Below are positions 1 through 9,133 of a stretch of 64,000 bases of DNA, in pieces. Position 1 is the first letter of the stretch; each line of letters opens with the position of its first letter. Under the pieces are notes generated by a model. That model was not told the origin of the DNA. It made no database searches and saw only the letters and a list, made by a program, of their open reading frames with translations. Made by a program: the position numbers and the translations under genes. The stretch comes from Acetatifactor muris (GTDB taxonomy: Bacteria > Bacillota > Clostridia > Lachnospirales > Lachnospiraceae), in NCBI RefSeq assembly GCF_024623325.1, contig NZ_JANJZD010000006.1:1-64000 (forward strand), given 5' to 3'.

Positions 1-342
<342 letters not shown>

Positions 343-667
343 TATCTCTCACTTCAAGTTCTTCCTGCCAGTTCCTTCTGGCTTCCAGTTTTGTTTTCTG
401 GTTTACTGTTTTTGGTTGAGTTCTTTGTTCTTCTCTGAAATTCCTCTCCCTCCGCTTTGCTTTCCTCTAAGCCTCCTCTCCCCAGGACTTCCCGGGTTGG
501 TTCCGCTTTGATTCCCGCTCTGCTTTGGTCGCTTCAGGCTGAGTCTCCTCTGCCTTTTTCGTGGAATTTTCAGGGTCGCATTACTGTTTATTTGTCAAGG
601 TTCATCTCTGACATTCAGGAGCTTTCCTCCTTCCTGTCTCACCGTTGTCGTCATCGGCAACTTTGAT
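343..667 (-). other. rRNA operon leader (transcribed spacer)
   Basis: These 325 bases lie between the 16S 5' end and the promoter at 668-696. They contain no convincing gene. On the minus strand the leader is A- and GA-rich and has short inverted sequences near 360-390 (GGAAGCC, then GGAACTGGCAGGAAG) of the kind that form the 16S processing stalk. I could not identify a clear boxA. A second TTGACA at 593-598 has no acceptable -10 box 16-18 bases downstream. Confidence 0.6.
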
Positions 668-696
668 AGGATATCACATGTTTCATGCCTTGTCAA
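668..696 (-). promoter_or_regulatory. promoter of the rRNA operon
   Basis: The minus strand has a perfect -35 TTGACA (696-691), a 17-base spacer and a -10 TATCCT (673-668). An A/T-rich tract (697-740) lies upstream, like the UP elements of rRNA promoters. Position, orientation and strength fit the main rrn promoter. Confidence 0.8.
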
Positions 697-747
697 CGAT
701 TTTTTTCAAAAATTTCCAAAAAATTTTCCAAAATTATTTCATCATCC

Positions 748-1782
748 TTAATTCAAAATAAACTGCGCATAAATCGTGTATTCATCGAAGTCTCCGCTTG
801 CCCGGAAGTCACCTACGCCCTTTCCTATCCGGTACTCCCCCGGAGCCAGCTGTCCATACAGCCATTCCCAGTTCAGCTGCTGTTCTTTTGTCTCTCCTGC
901 CGAAATCGGGTACGCAATGGCATGGAAGCCATAATTGCCTTCCACCACAACAGGAACTTCCTCCCACTGCCCATTCTCCATTTGCTGCAGGACAAAATCA
1001 TCCCCACACTGCAATTCTCCTGTGGCAGCTTCCGGGTCATAATGGTTCCACACAAGAGTTGCACCGGTTGCGGATACATTTTTCAAGGAAAGATGCAACC
1101 CGATCTCCGTCAGTTCCGACTGCTCGCTGTCCACACAGGCGCCGCCCTCTCTCACCTCCGGCTCAAAAGATAATGTGTCCAGGATATCGTAAACCTGGGC
1201 ACCGTATTCTTTCCACCAGCCATCCTCTGAGGAATTCAGCGCGACGACTCCCTCGTATTCCTCCTGAAAAATAATAAAATCCCAATGATTCTTATTGTCA
1301 TAGGTTCCGACATTGGCACTTTTGCCTGCAATCGTTCTGTTCTCCGACTGTAATCCTGTTCCGCAGACGCCGAACCGTCCCGCATAGCATACCTCTATGA
1401 AGCCTTCGCCGGCTCCCTCCGGATAAAACAGGATTCCATATTTGCCGCCTCTCAGCTCCTCACTGTCCATGGGATACTCTTCATAGCACCATCCCTCCGG
1501 CAGAGACAGTGAAAGCCTGCCGTAAGGTCCTCCCTGTACTGCTTCTCTGGTGGAATTTTCATTCTGCTTTTCAGGGGAATCCGGCTCCGACACATCCCCT
1601 GACTGTCCTCCCCCGCTTTCTGCCCCGGATATGGCTCCCGCCTCCGGCCCATTGTCCTCCTGTGACTCCACAGACTTCGTCCCTTGACCGCTCCCGGCAG
1701 ATTGCTCAGAATTTCCTGTATCTGCACACCCGCACAGCATCACTCCCGCCAGCAGTACTGATATAATCGTCCATTTTCTCAT
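748..1782 (-). CDS. putative lipoprotein with C-terminal Ig-like domain
   Basis: 344 aa. The N-terminus is a lipoprotein signal: a short basic start, a hydrophobic stretch and a lipobox ending LCGC (Cys at about 18). A Ser/Gly/Glu-rich, low-complexity linker follows to about residue 80, as expected for a surface lipoprotein. The middle part (about 85-205) is unrecognised. The last 125 residues look like the beta-sandwich (Ig-like) domain found at the end of many Clostridia lipoproteins, with a conserved pattern ending in a GEYRIGK strand. The ribosome site GGAGGGAAGGG fits the start. It probably sits on the outer face of the membrane; its role is unknown. It has its own short transcription unit between the rrn promoter and the terminator of the next operon. 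Confidence 0.75.
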   Translation of the reverse strand: MRKWTIISVLLAGVMLCGCADTGNSEQSAGSGQGTKSVESQEDNGPEAGAISGAESGGGQSGDVSEPDSPEKQNENSTREAVQGGPYGRLSLSLPEGWCYEEYPMDSEELRGGKYGILFYPEGAGEGFIEVCYAGRFGVCGTGLQSENRTIAGKSANVGTYDNKNHWDFIIFQEEYEGVVALNSSEDGWWKEYGAQVYDILDTLSFEPEVREGGACVDSEQSELTEIGLHLSLKNVSATGATLVWNHYDPEAATGELQCGDDFVLQQMENGQWEEVPVVVEGNYGFHAIAYPISAGETKEQQLNWEWLYGQLAPGEYRIGKGVGDFRASGDFDEYTIYAQFILN

Positions 1783-1832
1783 GTCCCTTCCCTCCGAATA
1801 TTTCCTTTTTCTGCATCTTTAGTTTTATAGAC

Positions 1833-1862
1833 GAAAAAATCCCGGAAAAGTTCCCGGGATTT
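1833..1862 (-). terminator. rho-independent terminator after the oxidoreductase gene
   Basis: Read on the minus strand, arms AATCCCGG and CCGGGATT enclose a short A/C/T loop and are followed by a run of T. The hairpin lies 57 bases beyond the stop codon of the Gfo/Idh/MocA gene. Confidence 0.8.
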
Positions 1863-1918
1863 ATCTAAAGGAGGACATTCTCTGTGCCTTCTAAAATTTC
1901 AAATCCATTCTGTCAGAA

Positions 1919-3085
1919 TCAGCACTCCGGAATCTGAATTTCGATTTCTCTTCCCGCCTCCGCTGATTTAAAAATTCCGTCCAGGATTGCCTGGTTATAA
2001 ATAATCTGAGAGGTAGGCACCGGTGCTTCCGTGCCGTTCTTTACGGCATCCAGGAAAGAGCGTACCTTCAGATCAAAGGGATCCTCTTTTGTCTTAATGA
2101 TGGGAATCTCGGTCTCCGTCTGCTGCCCGCACACTTCATGATACAGCTTCATGGCGCCGCCCACGCTTCCGTTCCAGCACTCGGTAGAAGGAATTCTGAG
2201 ACCGGCTTCCGTACCCAGAATAATGGTATCTCCCGGTGTGTCCATATTCATGGCCCACGCAATCCGGAAGTCGAGAATGATATCTCCTTCCAGGCGTACA
2301 AACGCTGCCGCAAAATCATCCACCTGGAACTTCTGCGCATATTCCGGTTTGCCTTTGGCTGCATAATCACAGTAATCCGGACGCGTTCCGAAGAAATTTG
2401 ATTTATATCCGGAGACGGTAAGCGGCTTCGGGTATCCAATTGCATTCAATACCATATCCAGGGAATAGCATCCGATATCTCCCAGTGCGCCGATGCCCGC
2501 TGTCCTGTCTTCGATAAAGGTGGTGCCGAAAGGTGTGGGAATCCCGCGTCTCCTCCCGCCGCCGGTCTGAATGTAGTATATCTTGCCAAGCACGCCGGAT
2601 TCCACGATTTTCTTGATCATTTTCATGTTTTCATCAAATCTGGGCTGAAATCCGATTGAGACAACCTTTCCGCTGGCCTTTTCCGCTTTTCTGATTTCGA
2701 TTGCTTCTTCCAGAGTTACACACATGGGCTTCTCAATCAATACGCTGATGCCCTTATTCAGCGCATAAATGGCACACTCTGCATGGGTTCTGTTATAAGT
2801 ACAGATACTGACTGCATCCAGCTGCAGAGACTCGTCATCCAGCATTTCTCTGTGGCTTCTGTAGCACTTTACATCCACATCATACCCCGCAAAGAAAGCC
2901 TCCGCCTTGCCTTCCACCAGGTCCGCGCCTGCGACCACTTCCACATCCGGCTGCTTTAAGTAACTGTTCATATGAGCTTCCGCAATCCAGCCGGTTCCGA
3001 TAATCCCGACGCGGACTTTCCTGGAAGTATCGATTACGGTTTCCTTTGTTACCTCTTTAAAACGATCCAGTATATTTTCTGCCAT
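1919..3085 (-). CDS. Gfo/Idh/MocA family oxidoreductase
   Basis: 388 aa. A Rossmann NAD(P) domain sits after about 25 residues (VGIIGTGWIAEAH), and the family's EKPMCVTLEEA motif, with the likely catalytic lysine, is near residue 120. The C-terminal alpha/beta substrate domain runs to the end (GDIGCYSLDMVLNA near 200). Members oxidise or reduce sugars, inositols or their derivatives in the cytoplasm. The gene follows the isomerase gene at 3144 by 58 bases and probably shares its transcript. The pair resembles inositol or rare-sugar catabolic pairs in which a dehydrogenase product is isomerised. The exact substrate cannot be read from sequence. The ribosome site AAAGGA fits the start. Confidence 0.9.
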   Translation of the reverse strand: MAENILDRFKEVTKETVIDTSRKVRVGIIGTGWIAEAHMNSYLKQPDVEVVAGADLVEGKAEAFFAGYDVDVKCYRSHREMLDDESLQLDAVSICTYNRTHAECAIYALNKGISVLIEKPMCVTLEEAIEIRKAEKASGKVVSIGFQPRFDENMKMIKKIVESGVLGKIYYIQTGGGRRRGIPTPFGTTFIEDRTAGIGALGDIGCYSLDMVLNAIGYPKPLTVSGYKSNFFGTRPDYCDYAAKGKPEYAQKFQVDDFAAAFVRLEGDIILDFRIAWAMNMDTPGDTIILGTEAGLRIPSTECWNGSVGGAMKLYHEVCGQQTETEIPIIKTKEDPFDLKVRSFLDAVKNGTEAPVPTSQIIYNQAILDGIFKSAEAGREIEIQIPEC

Positions 3086-3143
3086 TTTTCTGTCCTTTCT
3101 TAAATTTTATTCCTGGCTTTCCCCGCTTCCTTTCGCCGGGAAG

Positions 3144-3968
3144 TTACTCCGCAATATTTTCCAGCAGATACTTTGCGCTGATCTGTGCGCATTCCAGAGA
3201 AGTATATCCCATGCTGGGCGCATCCTGCTCCACAATAAACCATTCCGCGCCGCCTTCGTCGGCAGCCTTCACGATAGCCGGGAAATTCTGAACCCCCTTG
3301 CCCAGAGGTCTGAACTCAAAGTCCCCTTCCGTCTCTTTCTTCTTATCCTCGTCAATGCCTATCAGTGCATACATGTTCTCGGACTTGCTGCCTGCAAAAT
3401 CTTTTAAATGCACAGTGGGAATTCTTCCCGCATATTTTTTCACATATTCCGCAGGGTTCACTCCACCCACATTTACCCAGCAGGTGTCAAGCTGCGTCTG
3501 GAGAAGCTCCGGTCCAACCTCTCTGTACAGGATATCCAGCGCATACTCTCCGTCAATTCTGGCAAATTCAAAATCATGGTTGTGATATTGAAGCACCATG
3601 CCTTCCCTGGCCAGGGCTTCCCCAATCTTCCTTGCACCGTCAATCACAGTCTGGAAGCCGGGAGTACCCGGCCGGTACTCCGGTGTCAGATAAGGAATCA
3701 CCACATATTTCACGCCCAGCTTTTTATAGCAGTCAATGGTCTCTTCCATCCTGTCCATCAACTCTGCAAAGGGCACATGCGCCGAAAGAGGAATGAGCCC
3801 CATTTCCTCACAGGCCTTTTTCACTTCCAGAGGATCATTTCCATAGAGTCCGGCAAACTCAACACCGCTGTACCCATATTCTTTGATTTTCTTTAAGGTG
3901 CCAAAAAAATCCTCCTGAAGCTGGTCTCTGACGGAATACGCCTGCAATGCAATTTTTTCTTTTTTCAT
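3144..3968 (-). CDS. sugar phosphate isomerase/epimerase (xylose isomerase-like TIM barrel)
   Basis: 274 aa. The N-terminus (IALQAYSVRDQ) and the motifs GYSGVEFAG, SAHVP, YHNHDFEF, LDTCWV and HLKDF are those of the IolE/IolI-like AP-endonuclease-2 TIM-barrel family. The Glu, His and Asp residues that bind the metal are present (HNHDFEF, QLDTCW, VHLKD, FIVEQD). A longer frame starts at GTG 3977, but its ribosome site AAAGGA would be only two bases away. The same site lies about 10 bases before the ATG at 3968, which is therefore preferred. It is the first gene of the operon with the downstream dehydrogenase and is divergent from the AraC regulator at 4107, its likely controller. The substrate is probably a keto-sugar or inositol derivative. 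Confidence 0.88.
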   Translation of the reverse strand: MKKEKIALQAYSVRDQLQEDFFGTLKKIKEYGYSGVEFAGLYGNDPLEVKKACEEMGLIPLSAHVPFAELMDRMEETIDCYKKLGVKYVVIPYLTPEYRPGTPGFQTVIDGARKIGEALAREGMVLQYHNHDFEFARIDGEYALDILYREVGPELLQTQLDTCWVNVGGVNPAEYVKKYAGRIPTVHLKDFAGSKSENMYALIGIDEDKKKETEGDFEFRPLGKGVQNFPAIVKAADEGGAEWFIVEQDAPSMGYTSLECAQISAKYLLENIAE

Positions 3969-4022
3969 TTCCCGCACATCCTTTCTCTTATTATTTTGTC
4001 GTATTCTTTTTCTATTCTTCTA

Positions 4023-4051
4023 TTTACATTTTAGCGAATCCAAAATATAAT
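4023..4051 (+). promoter_or_regulatory. promoter of the AraC-type regulator gene
   Basis: -35 TTTACA (4023-4028), a 17-base spacer and a perfect -10 TATAAT (4046-4051), 55 bases before the start codon. It lies in the divergent gap (3969-4106) shared with the isomerase operon. No clear consensus promoter for the minus-strand operon was found there. Confidence 0.75.
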
Positions 4052-4106
4052 AAAAGTCTCAGAGCGAAAAAAACTGGCCAATTATTGCTGTCTTGAAAGG
4101 TGTGCT

Positions 4107-4952
4107 ATGTTATATCAGATCGAAAATCGAAGTATCCCTCTCGCAACGGGAATATTCAGCAAGCTGTCTCCCATCCCGCATATTCATTCCCATCTGGAGC
4201 TGATTTATATGGAAGAAGGCTCCTGCTTGGCAACAGTGGACTATCAGAATTTCTTAATGGAAAAGGGGGATCTGTTTCTGTCCTTTCCCAACCAGGTTCA
4301 TTCCTATCATGACCGCTCTGCCGTAAAGGGATACCTGTTCATTTTCAGCCCCGATGTATGCAGGGATCTGAAAGAAATCTTTCAGAAGAAGATACCGTGT
4401 TCCCCCATCATCAGGAGTTCTCTGCTGCCGTTGGCCCTGCACGACCATCTGGAGATCATCCGAAGTCGGAATGAGTCCGACACTTATTACGACAAAATTG
4501 CCGCAAAAGGATATCTGCTGGCTCTTTTGGCTGAGCTTCTTCCTCTGATGAACCTGACCGGCAGTCCTGCGAACCATGACAGCGTCAAGAATGTGCTGGC
4601 CTATTGTTCGGAGAACTATACGAAGCCCCTGACCCTGGAACAGGCTGCAAGAGAACTGCACTTGAACAAATATTATATCTCCCATATATTTAACGAGCGA
4701 ATCAAAATCAGCTTTGTAGATTTTATCAACTGTCTGCGCGTCGAGCATGCCTGCACTCTCCTGGAACAGGGATGTAATATTACGGAGATCGCCTTCTCCT
4801 CCGGCTTTTCCTCCATTCGCACCTTTAACAGAGTCTTTGCACAGAATATGAACATGGCTCCCAGAGACTATATCAGATATAAAGAAAACGGGGCTGCTGT
4901 CCCCGTTTCATACCCATTCCTCACATCAGCAGTTCCAGCGGCACAAAGCTGA
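4107..4952 (+). CDS. AraC family transcriptional regulator with N-terminal cupin domain
   Basis: 281 aa. The first 150 residues form a cupin-like sensing domain (HSHLELIYMEEGSC, then FPNQVHSYHD). The C-terminal third is the AraC double helix-turn-helix: LTLEQAARELHLNKYYISH, then ITEIAFSSGFSSIRTFNRVF and the closing PRDYIRY. The ribosome site AAAGGTG lies 4 bases before the ATG. It is divergent from the isomerase/dehydrogenase operon and probably activates it when a small sugar binds the cupin pocket; this is inferred from gene order. Its last 32 bases overlap the end of the convergent CvpA gene and contain that operon's terminator hairpin. Confidence 0.9.
   Translation: MLYQIENRSIPLATGIFSKLSPIPHIHSHLELIYMEEGSCLATVDYQNFLMEKGDLFLSFPNQVHSYHDRSAVKGYLFIFSPDVCRDLKEIFQKKIPCSPIIRSSLLPLALHDHLEIIRSRNESDTYYDKIAAKGYLLALLAELLPLMNLTGSPANHDSVKNVLAYCSENYTKPLTLEQAARELHLNKYYISHIFNERIKISFVDFINCLRVEHACTLLEQGCNITEIAFSSGFSSIRTFNRVFAQNMNMAPRDYIRYKENGAAVPVSYPFLTSAVPAAQS
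4884..4910 (-). terminator. terminator of the cvpA operon, inside the araC-type gene's 3' end
   Basis: Arms AAACGGGG (4886-4893) and CCCCGTTT (4901-4908) enclose a 7-base loop. On the minus strand the hairpin is followed by TTTTCTTT. It lies 13 bases beyond the CvpA stop and within the coding region of the opposite gene. Confidence 0.7.
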
Positions 4953-5448
4953 ACTGTTCCAGCAGGAGTTCTATCCCATATGCCAGATAGTTATGCCTGT
5001 AAAGCCACAGCAGGACAGAGCTTTCTTCTGTGTATGACAGAATCAGCTGTCCGATGGCTCCCATATTCATCATCATAATAAAAGCGTAAAGCGTCCAGAT
5101 CACCAGTACCACCTCAAATGCTCCGAACACTACTCCCAGCAGCTTATCCAGCAGATGGAAGACCGGCAGCTTTGAGAGAAGTTTCGCAGGAAAAAGCACC
5201 AGTCCCAGCAGATGGTGAGCAGCCACAATCAGGCAGAACAGGATGATTGCCACAATGACGTTAAAGGCCTTCCCGTCATGATAGCTGTGCACACCGTAAG
5301 CGGCCAGTGCTGCGATCAGGCAAAGCACCAGCATGGCAATCAGAGAGACAACTTCCTTCACAATCCCTTTCTTATAGCCGTCAACCAGTTTAAAGATACC
5401 TGCAACAACAACGATTACAAGCAATATATTTATCCTTATTCCGTCCAT
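4921..5448 (-). CDS. CvpA family membrane protein
   Basis: 175 aa with four predicted membrane helices. The CvpA pattern is visible: an N-terminal helix followed by DGYKKGIVKEV and a second hydrophobic segment ending near GVHS. Two more helices follow (IVAIILFCLIVAA and FEVVLVIWTLYAFIM). The family is linked to colicin V production in E. coli and in Firmicutes to cell-envelope functions; its biochemical role is not settled. The gene is followed by a terminator and lies 34 bases after the DUF5711 gene, so they are probably co-transcribed. Ribosome site AAGGA before ATG 5448. Confidence 0.85.
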   Translation of the reverse strand: MDGIRINILLVIVVVAGIFKLVDGYKKGIVKEVVSLIAMLVLCLIAALAAYGVHSYHDGKAFNVIVAIILFCLIVAAHHLLGLVLFPAKLLSKLPVFHLLDKLLGVVFGAFEVVLVIWTLYAFIMMMNMGAIGQLILSYTEESSVLLWLYRHNYLAYGIELLLEQFSFVPLELLM

Positions 5449-5482
5449 TTCGTTTTCTTCCTTTCTCCTTCGCCTTCTTTTC

Positions 5483-6685
5483 CTATTTTAATTGTATGGT
5501 ATCTATGGTATCATCCGTCACCAGCAGATATTTATAGGCATTTCCCACCGGAAGCATCAGCCGGACTGTCTTCGCGAAATTTCCATGGTATTTCTCCGTT
5601 CCGTCCATGGTAAATATCTGACATTCTGTCTCATTATAAATCGTCAGTGTATCCCTGCTGAAGAAAATGTCTGTATAGTCCACGTCAAAGTAAAAGCTTT
5701 TCGCCCCGGCTGTGGCATCCTGGGTATCATAGACATCTATCTGGTATCGATTTTCATTGTTATCCGCATTGAATACAAGTCCGACATATCTGTCGCTGTG
5801 AAATACGGAGCGCACCTCCCTGTCAAACAGATGCTCCACCAGCGGGGCCGGCTTATGAGCTCCGCCGTATATCATCAGTCTGCTGTCCCCCACCGCAAAC
5901 GCAGTGGTGTCATTCACAAATTGTACATAAGGCACCAGAAGGTCAGTGTAGGACCAGGTACTGGCCAGAAAATCGCTGATATTATCTCCTACCGGGCTGA
6001 AATCATAGAAAGCCACATTCGTTTTCAACACGCCTGCGTCCACATACACATAGGCTACACAGAGAAGCTCTCCGTTCGGAGAAAAGCTCAGTGACATGGG
6101 ATACCCGGAATCATCCATATGTGTTCTTCCCTCTTTCTTCTGTTTACCATTACTGTCGTAAACGTTCAGCCATGTAAGATCCACGTCGGCAAGAACTGCG
6201 GCCACATCCCCGTTGGCGGCGACAGCCACATCCCGGATTGGCATTGTGGTGGTAATCTCTCCCAGAAGTTTTTCCGAGTCTGCTATGTATATGCTTCTTC
6301 CGTTATAATCCCCTATGGCAACGGTATTACCGCTGACAGACAGCTTCACATCCTGAATTTCATAGGTCTGGTTCCACTTTACATTTCCTCTTGTATCCGT
6401 ACAGTGCACGCCATCCTTGCTGTAAGTCAGGAAAGCGTCGTTCAGGCGAATATCTGTGGCCCCGCTTACATTTTCCCTTGGCACGGAGGCAATAATGTCG
6501 TAATCTGTATAGACATGCCTCTTATATCGTACTATAAAAAAGACAGCCACAGCCACCAGGACAAAAATCACTGCCAGAATTCTATAGAAAGATGCCAGCT
6601 TATGCAATGCTATTTTCTTCTTATACTCTTCTCTGTTTCTTTCCCTTTTTTCTTTTTCCTTTATGAAACTTCTGATATCCGCCAT
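5483..6685 (-). CDS. DUF5711 family membrane-anchored beta-propeller protein
   Basis: 400 aa. A charged cytoplasmic N-terminus (about 35 residues rich in Lys, Arg, Glu) is followed by one membrane helix (FYRILAVIFVLVAVAVFFIV, about 33-52). The rest is an extracytoplasmic domain of repeated four-strand units, e.g. GNTVAIGDYNGRSIYIAD and LSFSPNGELLCVAYVYVD, typical of a beta-propeller. The overall pattern is that of DUF5711 proteins, known mainly from Lachnospiraceae and without assigned function. It is in an operon with CvpA and probably with the LysM protein upstream, suggesting an envelope role. Ribosome site ACGGAGGAAG fits the start. Confidence 0.8.
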   Translation of the reverse strand: MADIRSFIKEKEKRERNREEYKKKIALHKLASFYRILAVIFVLVAVAVFFIVRYKRHVYTDYDIIASVPRENVSGATDIRLNDAFLTYSKDGVHCTDTRGNVKWNQTYEIQDVKLSVSGNTVAIGDYNGRSIYIADSEKLLGEITTTMPIRDVAVAANGDVAAVLADVDLTWLNVYDSNGKQKKEGRTHMDDSGYPMSLSFSPNGELLCVAYVYVDAGVLKTNVAFYDFSPVGDNISDFLASTWSYTDLLVPYVQFVNDTTAFAVGDSRLMIYGGAHKPAPLVEHLFDREVRSVFHSDRYVGLVFNADNNENRYQIDVYDTQDATAGAKSFYFDVDYTDIFFSRDTLTIYNETECQIFTMDGTEKYHGNFAKTVRLMLPVGNAYKYLLVTDDTIDTIQLK

Positions 6686-6733
6686 GTACTTCCTCCGTAA
6701 AAGTGAAGAGTATGCCTGAAGCCTTCCCGTTAA

Positions 6734-7924
6734 TTACGGTAGTAAAATTCTCGCACCCTCCTTAATATCATCCGGATTGTTAATGTTATTCAGAGAGCAT
6801 ATTTCAGCTACCCTCGCATCACTGCCGTACGTTCTGATACAGATACCGATAAGTGTATCCCCCTTCTGCACAGTATAGGATGTGGGTTCCGGGACCGGCG
6901 CTTTTGTAGGTTCGGGTTCGGCAGGTTTATCGGGCTCCGGTGTCGGAGTGGGTGTCGGCTCCAGTGTCGCCGTGGGCTGCGGAGTCGTTTCCGGCACTGC
7001 AGTCTGCTGATTTTCTGCAGGAGTCTGCGCGTCCGGCGCCGTTCCCGACGGCTGTGTTCCGCCCTGCTGCTCTTCCGACTCCCCGGAAGCAGCCGCGGCA
7101 TTTTCCTTCAGAATAGCATCTGTGAGCTTGTCCTCCGCCACAATGACACCGGGCTGTACGGAATTGTTGACCACCTCCACCGCATCCGGCAATTGCTTTT
7201 CGGTCATCCCCTCCAGGAACTGTCTGGCCGCCATCTGCCATTCACCTGCTTTTTCGCCGTTTGTCATAATTGCAAGTCCCACCGCTCCCAGAAGTACAAA
7301 GGAAACAGCCGCCGTCAGCTGCATATTCCGCAGTTTTGCCTTCGGAACTCCCTCTGTGTTCCTTCGTTCTTCCCGTTTCCTGTATCTGACAACCTGTCCA
7401 CCCTTATTCTCCGTGGAAGCCCGTCTCTCTTCCTGACGCTTTTTCACTACATCATATTTTGCTCTATCGAATTCTTCCGGCGGCGCTTCCCCCTGACGCT
7501 CGTCCAGCATAAACGAAAGCATGCTGTCATTTTTCTCATAGAACTGTGCATATCCTTCTATATATCTGCACACGCTCTGCTCACAGATGTGAAAGCCTTC
7601 CACCATCTCTCCGTCCAGCAGGCGATAGCCCAGAAAATCATAATCCGAAAAGTATCTTTTCCGCTGCTTCTCCACTTCCTGCTGAACCGCCTGGGACAGA
7701 TGACGGCATTCTCTCTGAAGAAAGTTCAGTTTGCATGCTCCATATAAAAACAGGTAAGCGACTCCGCTCTCTTCCTTTCGTACACCATATAATGCTACCG
7801 CCAGCTTCTTGTCACCGGCATGCCGGTTCAGCTGTTTTATGTATGAGATGACATAATCTTCCACATATATTTTACAATGAGGATTTGTCTCTCCGATTTG
7901 TGTAACATTTTTTGGTAATTCCAT
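6734..7924 (-). CDS. membrane protein with MPN/JAB-like N-terminus and C-terminal LysM domain
   Basis: 396 aa in four parts. Residues 1-155 look like a degenerate MPN/JAB fold (VEDYVISYIKQLNRH, then LFLYGACKLNF and YDFLGYRLLDGEMVEGFHIC) without the HxH-type metal ligands, so probably not a protease. A basic stretch and one membrane helix follow (TAAVSFVLLGAVGLAIM, about 209-225). Then comes a Pro/Thr/Glu-rich linker (about 280-345). The final 45 residues are a LysM peptidoglycan-binding domain starting YTVQKGDTL. The protein probably links the membrane to the wall. It is upstream of DUF5711 and CvpA in the same direction. The Pro-rich stretch is what generates the long alternative frames in this region. 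Confidence 0.75.
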   Translation of the reverse strand: MELPKNVTQIGETNPHCKIYVEDYVISYIKQLNRHAGDKKLAVALYGVRKEESGVAYLFLYGACKLNFLQRECRHLSQAVQQEVEKQRKRYFSDYDFLGYRLLDGEMVEGFHICEQSVCRYIEGYAQFYEKNDSMLSFMLDERQGEAPPEEFDRAKYDVVKKRQEERRASTENKGGQVVRYRKREERRNTEGVPKAKLRNMQLTAAVSFVLLGAVGLAIMTNGEKAGEWQMAARQFLEGMTEKQLPDAVEVVNNSVQPGVIVAEDKLTDAILKENAAAASGESEEQQGGTQPSGTAPDAQTPAENQQTAVPETTPQPTATLEPTPTPTPEPDKPAEPEPTKAPVPEPTSYTVQKGDTLIGICIRTYGSDARVAEICSLNNINNPDDIKEGARILLP

Positions 7925-7930
7925 ATAAAA

Positions 7931-7973
7931 ACACCTCCCATACCGTTTTTAATAATAATAGCATCGGTATGCG
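7931..7973 (-). promoter_or_regulatory. inverted repeat abutting the ribosome site of the LysM gene
   Basis: CATACCG (7939-7945) and CGGTATG (7965-7971) form 7-base arms with a 19-base A/T-rich gap. In the mRNA the hairpin ends directly at the GGAGGTG ribosome site (7938-7932). It could mask or expose that site, or be an operator. Support is only the sequence pattern. Confidence 0.35.
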
Positions 7974-8067
7974 AGGCATTTTAGCATTCTTTGTCGGGGT
8001 CCGAAAAGAACTCTTCGACAAACTTTGCGGAACTTAAAAATCAGCCATACCTTTTAAACCGTACTTC

Positions 8068-9114
8068 TCAAATCGTACTGAAGCGATACACTGTCACGGA
8101 ATCATATTCTCTGTCTCCGCCGAAGATACAGTCCGGAAACTGCGGCTTATTCACTGAATCCGGAAAATACTGTGTCTCCAGACACAGTCCGTGGCGCAGG
8201 CCATAAACCGCTCCGTTCTTACCCGTCTGCTCTGTGATGGAATTGCCGGCATAGAACTGCACGCCGGGCAGAGTCGTGTAGGCCTCCATCACTCTTCCGG
8301 ATTCGGGTGCTTTCAATGTGGCAAAATGGCGAAGTGTTCCATCCCATCCGTCAATGACCCAGTTATGGTCGTATCCGCCTGCAAATTTTAACTGCTCGAA
8401 ATCGGCGCCGATTTCCTCTCCCACCTTCTTAGAGACGGTAAAGTCCATGGGCGTTCCCTTAACCTCCGCAAGCTCTCCTGTGGGGATGGAAGCCGCATCT
8501 GCAGGCGTAAACCGGGAAGCCGCCAGCTGCAGTTCATGCCCCACAATTTTGCCGCTGTCATGTCCCTCCAGATTGAAGTAGGAATGATTGGTCAGATTCA
8601 GGATAGTCCTTGTATCACTTACGCCGTGATAATGAATCTTCAGTGCATTTTCCTCGTCCAGCGAATAAGTTACACTGACTTTCTTATTCCCGGGGAAACC
8701 CATATTACCTGCGGTGTCTTCCAGCGTAAATGTGACACTGTCCTCCCCGGTCTGCGCCTCCCAGAAACGCTTATGCCATCCCTTATCCTTATGGCTGTGA
8801 AGATTATTCACACCTGCATTGGCATCTACTTTATAAGTGGTGCCGTCCAGACAGAAAGTCGCATTTCCTATTCTATTGGCGCTGGGGCCGATTACCACCC
8901 CGAAGAAACTGCCGTTCTTCATATAGTCTTCCGCTCTGTCATATCCCAATACCACATCAGCCATGACTCCCTGCCTGTCCGGGACGCGCACGCTGACGAT
9001 AGCCGCGCCCACATTTGCCAGCGACACCTGCATACCGTTTTTGTTGGAAATGGTGTACAACAGGACTTCTTTTCCTTCCGGATGCCTTCCGAAAGAGATT
9101 GTTGAAATTGCCAT
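8068..9114 (-). CDS. galM: aldose 1-epimerase (galactose mutarotase)
   Basis: 348 aa. It interconverts the alpha and beta anomers of galactose and other aldoses in the cytoplasm. The family's signatures are present in order: GPSANRIG (about 80), LHSHKDKGWHKRFWE, LNLTNHSYFNLEGH with the catalytic His, GGYDHNW, and the C-terminal LETQYFPDSVN. The catalytic Glu is in the LCLETQ motif. Length matches the family. Ribosome site AAGGAG before ATG 9114. The gene is upstream of the LysM gene and downstream of the tandem repeats at 9134-9353. It could serve the galactosidases encoded later in the window. Confidence 0.93.
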   Translation of the reverse strand: MAISTISFGRHPEGKEVLLYTISNKNGMQVSLANVGAAIVSVRVPDRQGVMADVVLGYDRAEDYMKNGSFFGVVIGPSANRIGNATFCLDGTTYKVDANAGVNNLHSHKDKGWHKRFWEAQTGEDSVTFTLEDTAGNMGFPGNKKVSVTYSLDEENALKIHYHGVSDTRTILNLTNHSYFNLEGHDSGKIVGHELQLAASRFTPADAASIPTGELAEVKGTPMDFTVSKKVGEEIGADFEQLKFAGGYDHNWVIDGWDGTLRHFATLKAPESGRVMEAYTTLPGVQFYAGNSITEQTGKNGAVYGLRHGLCLETQYFPDSVNKPQFPDCIFGGDREYDSVTVYRFSTI

Positions 9115-9133
9115 AATATTTTCTCCTTATTAT

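Noticed and set aside
593..598. Second rRNA promoter
   Set aside because: TTGACA is perfect, but 16-18 bases downstream the sequence is CCCTGA or similar, not a -10 box.
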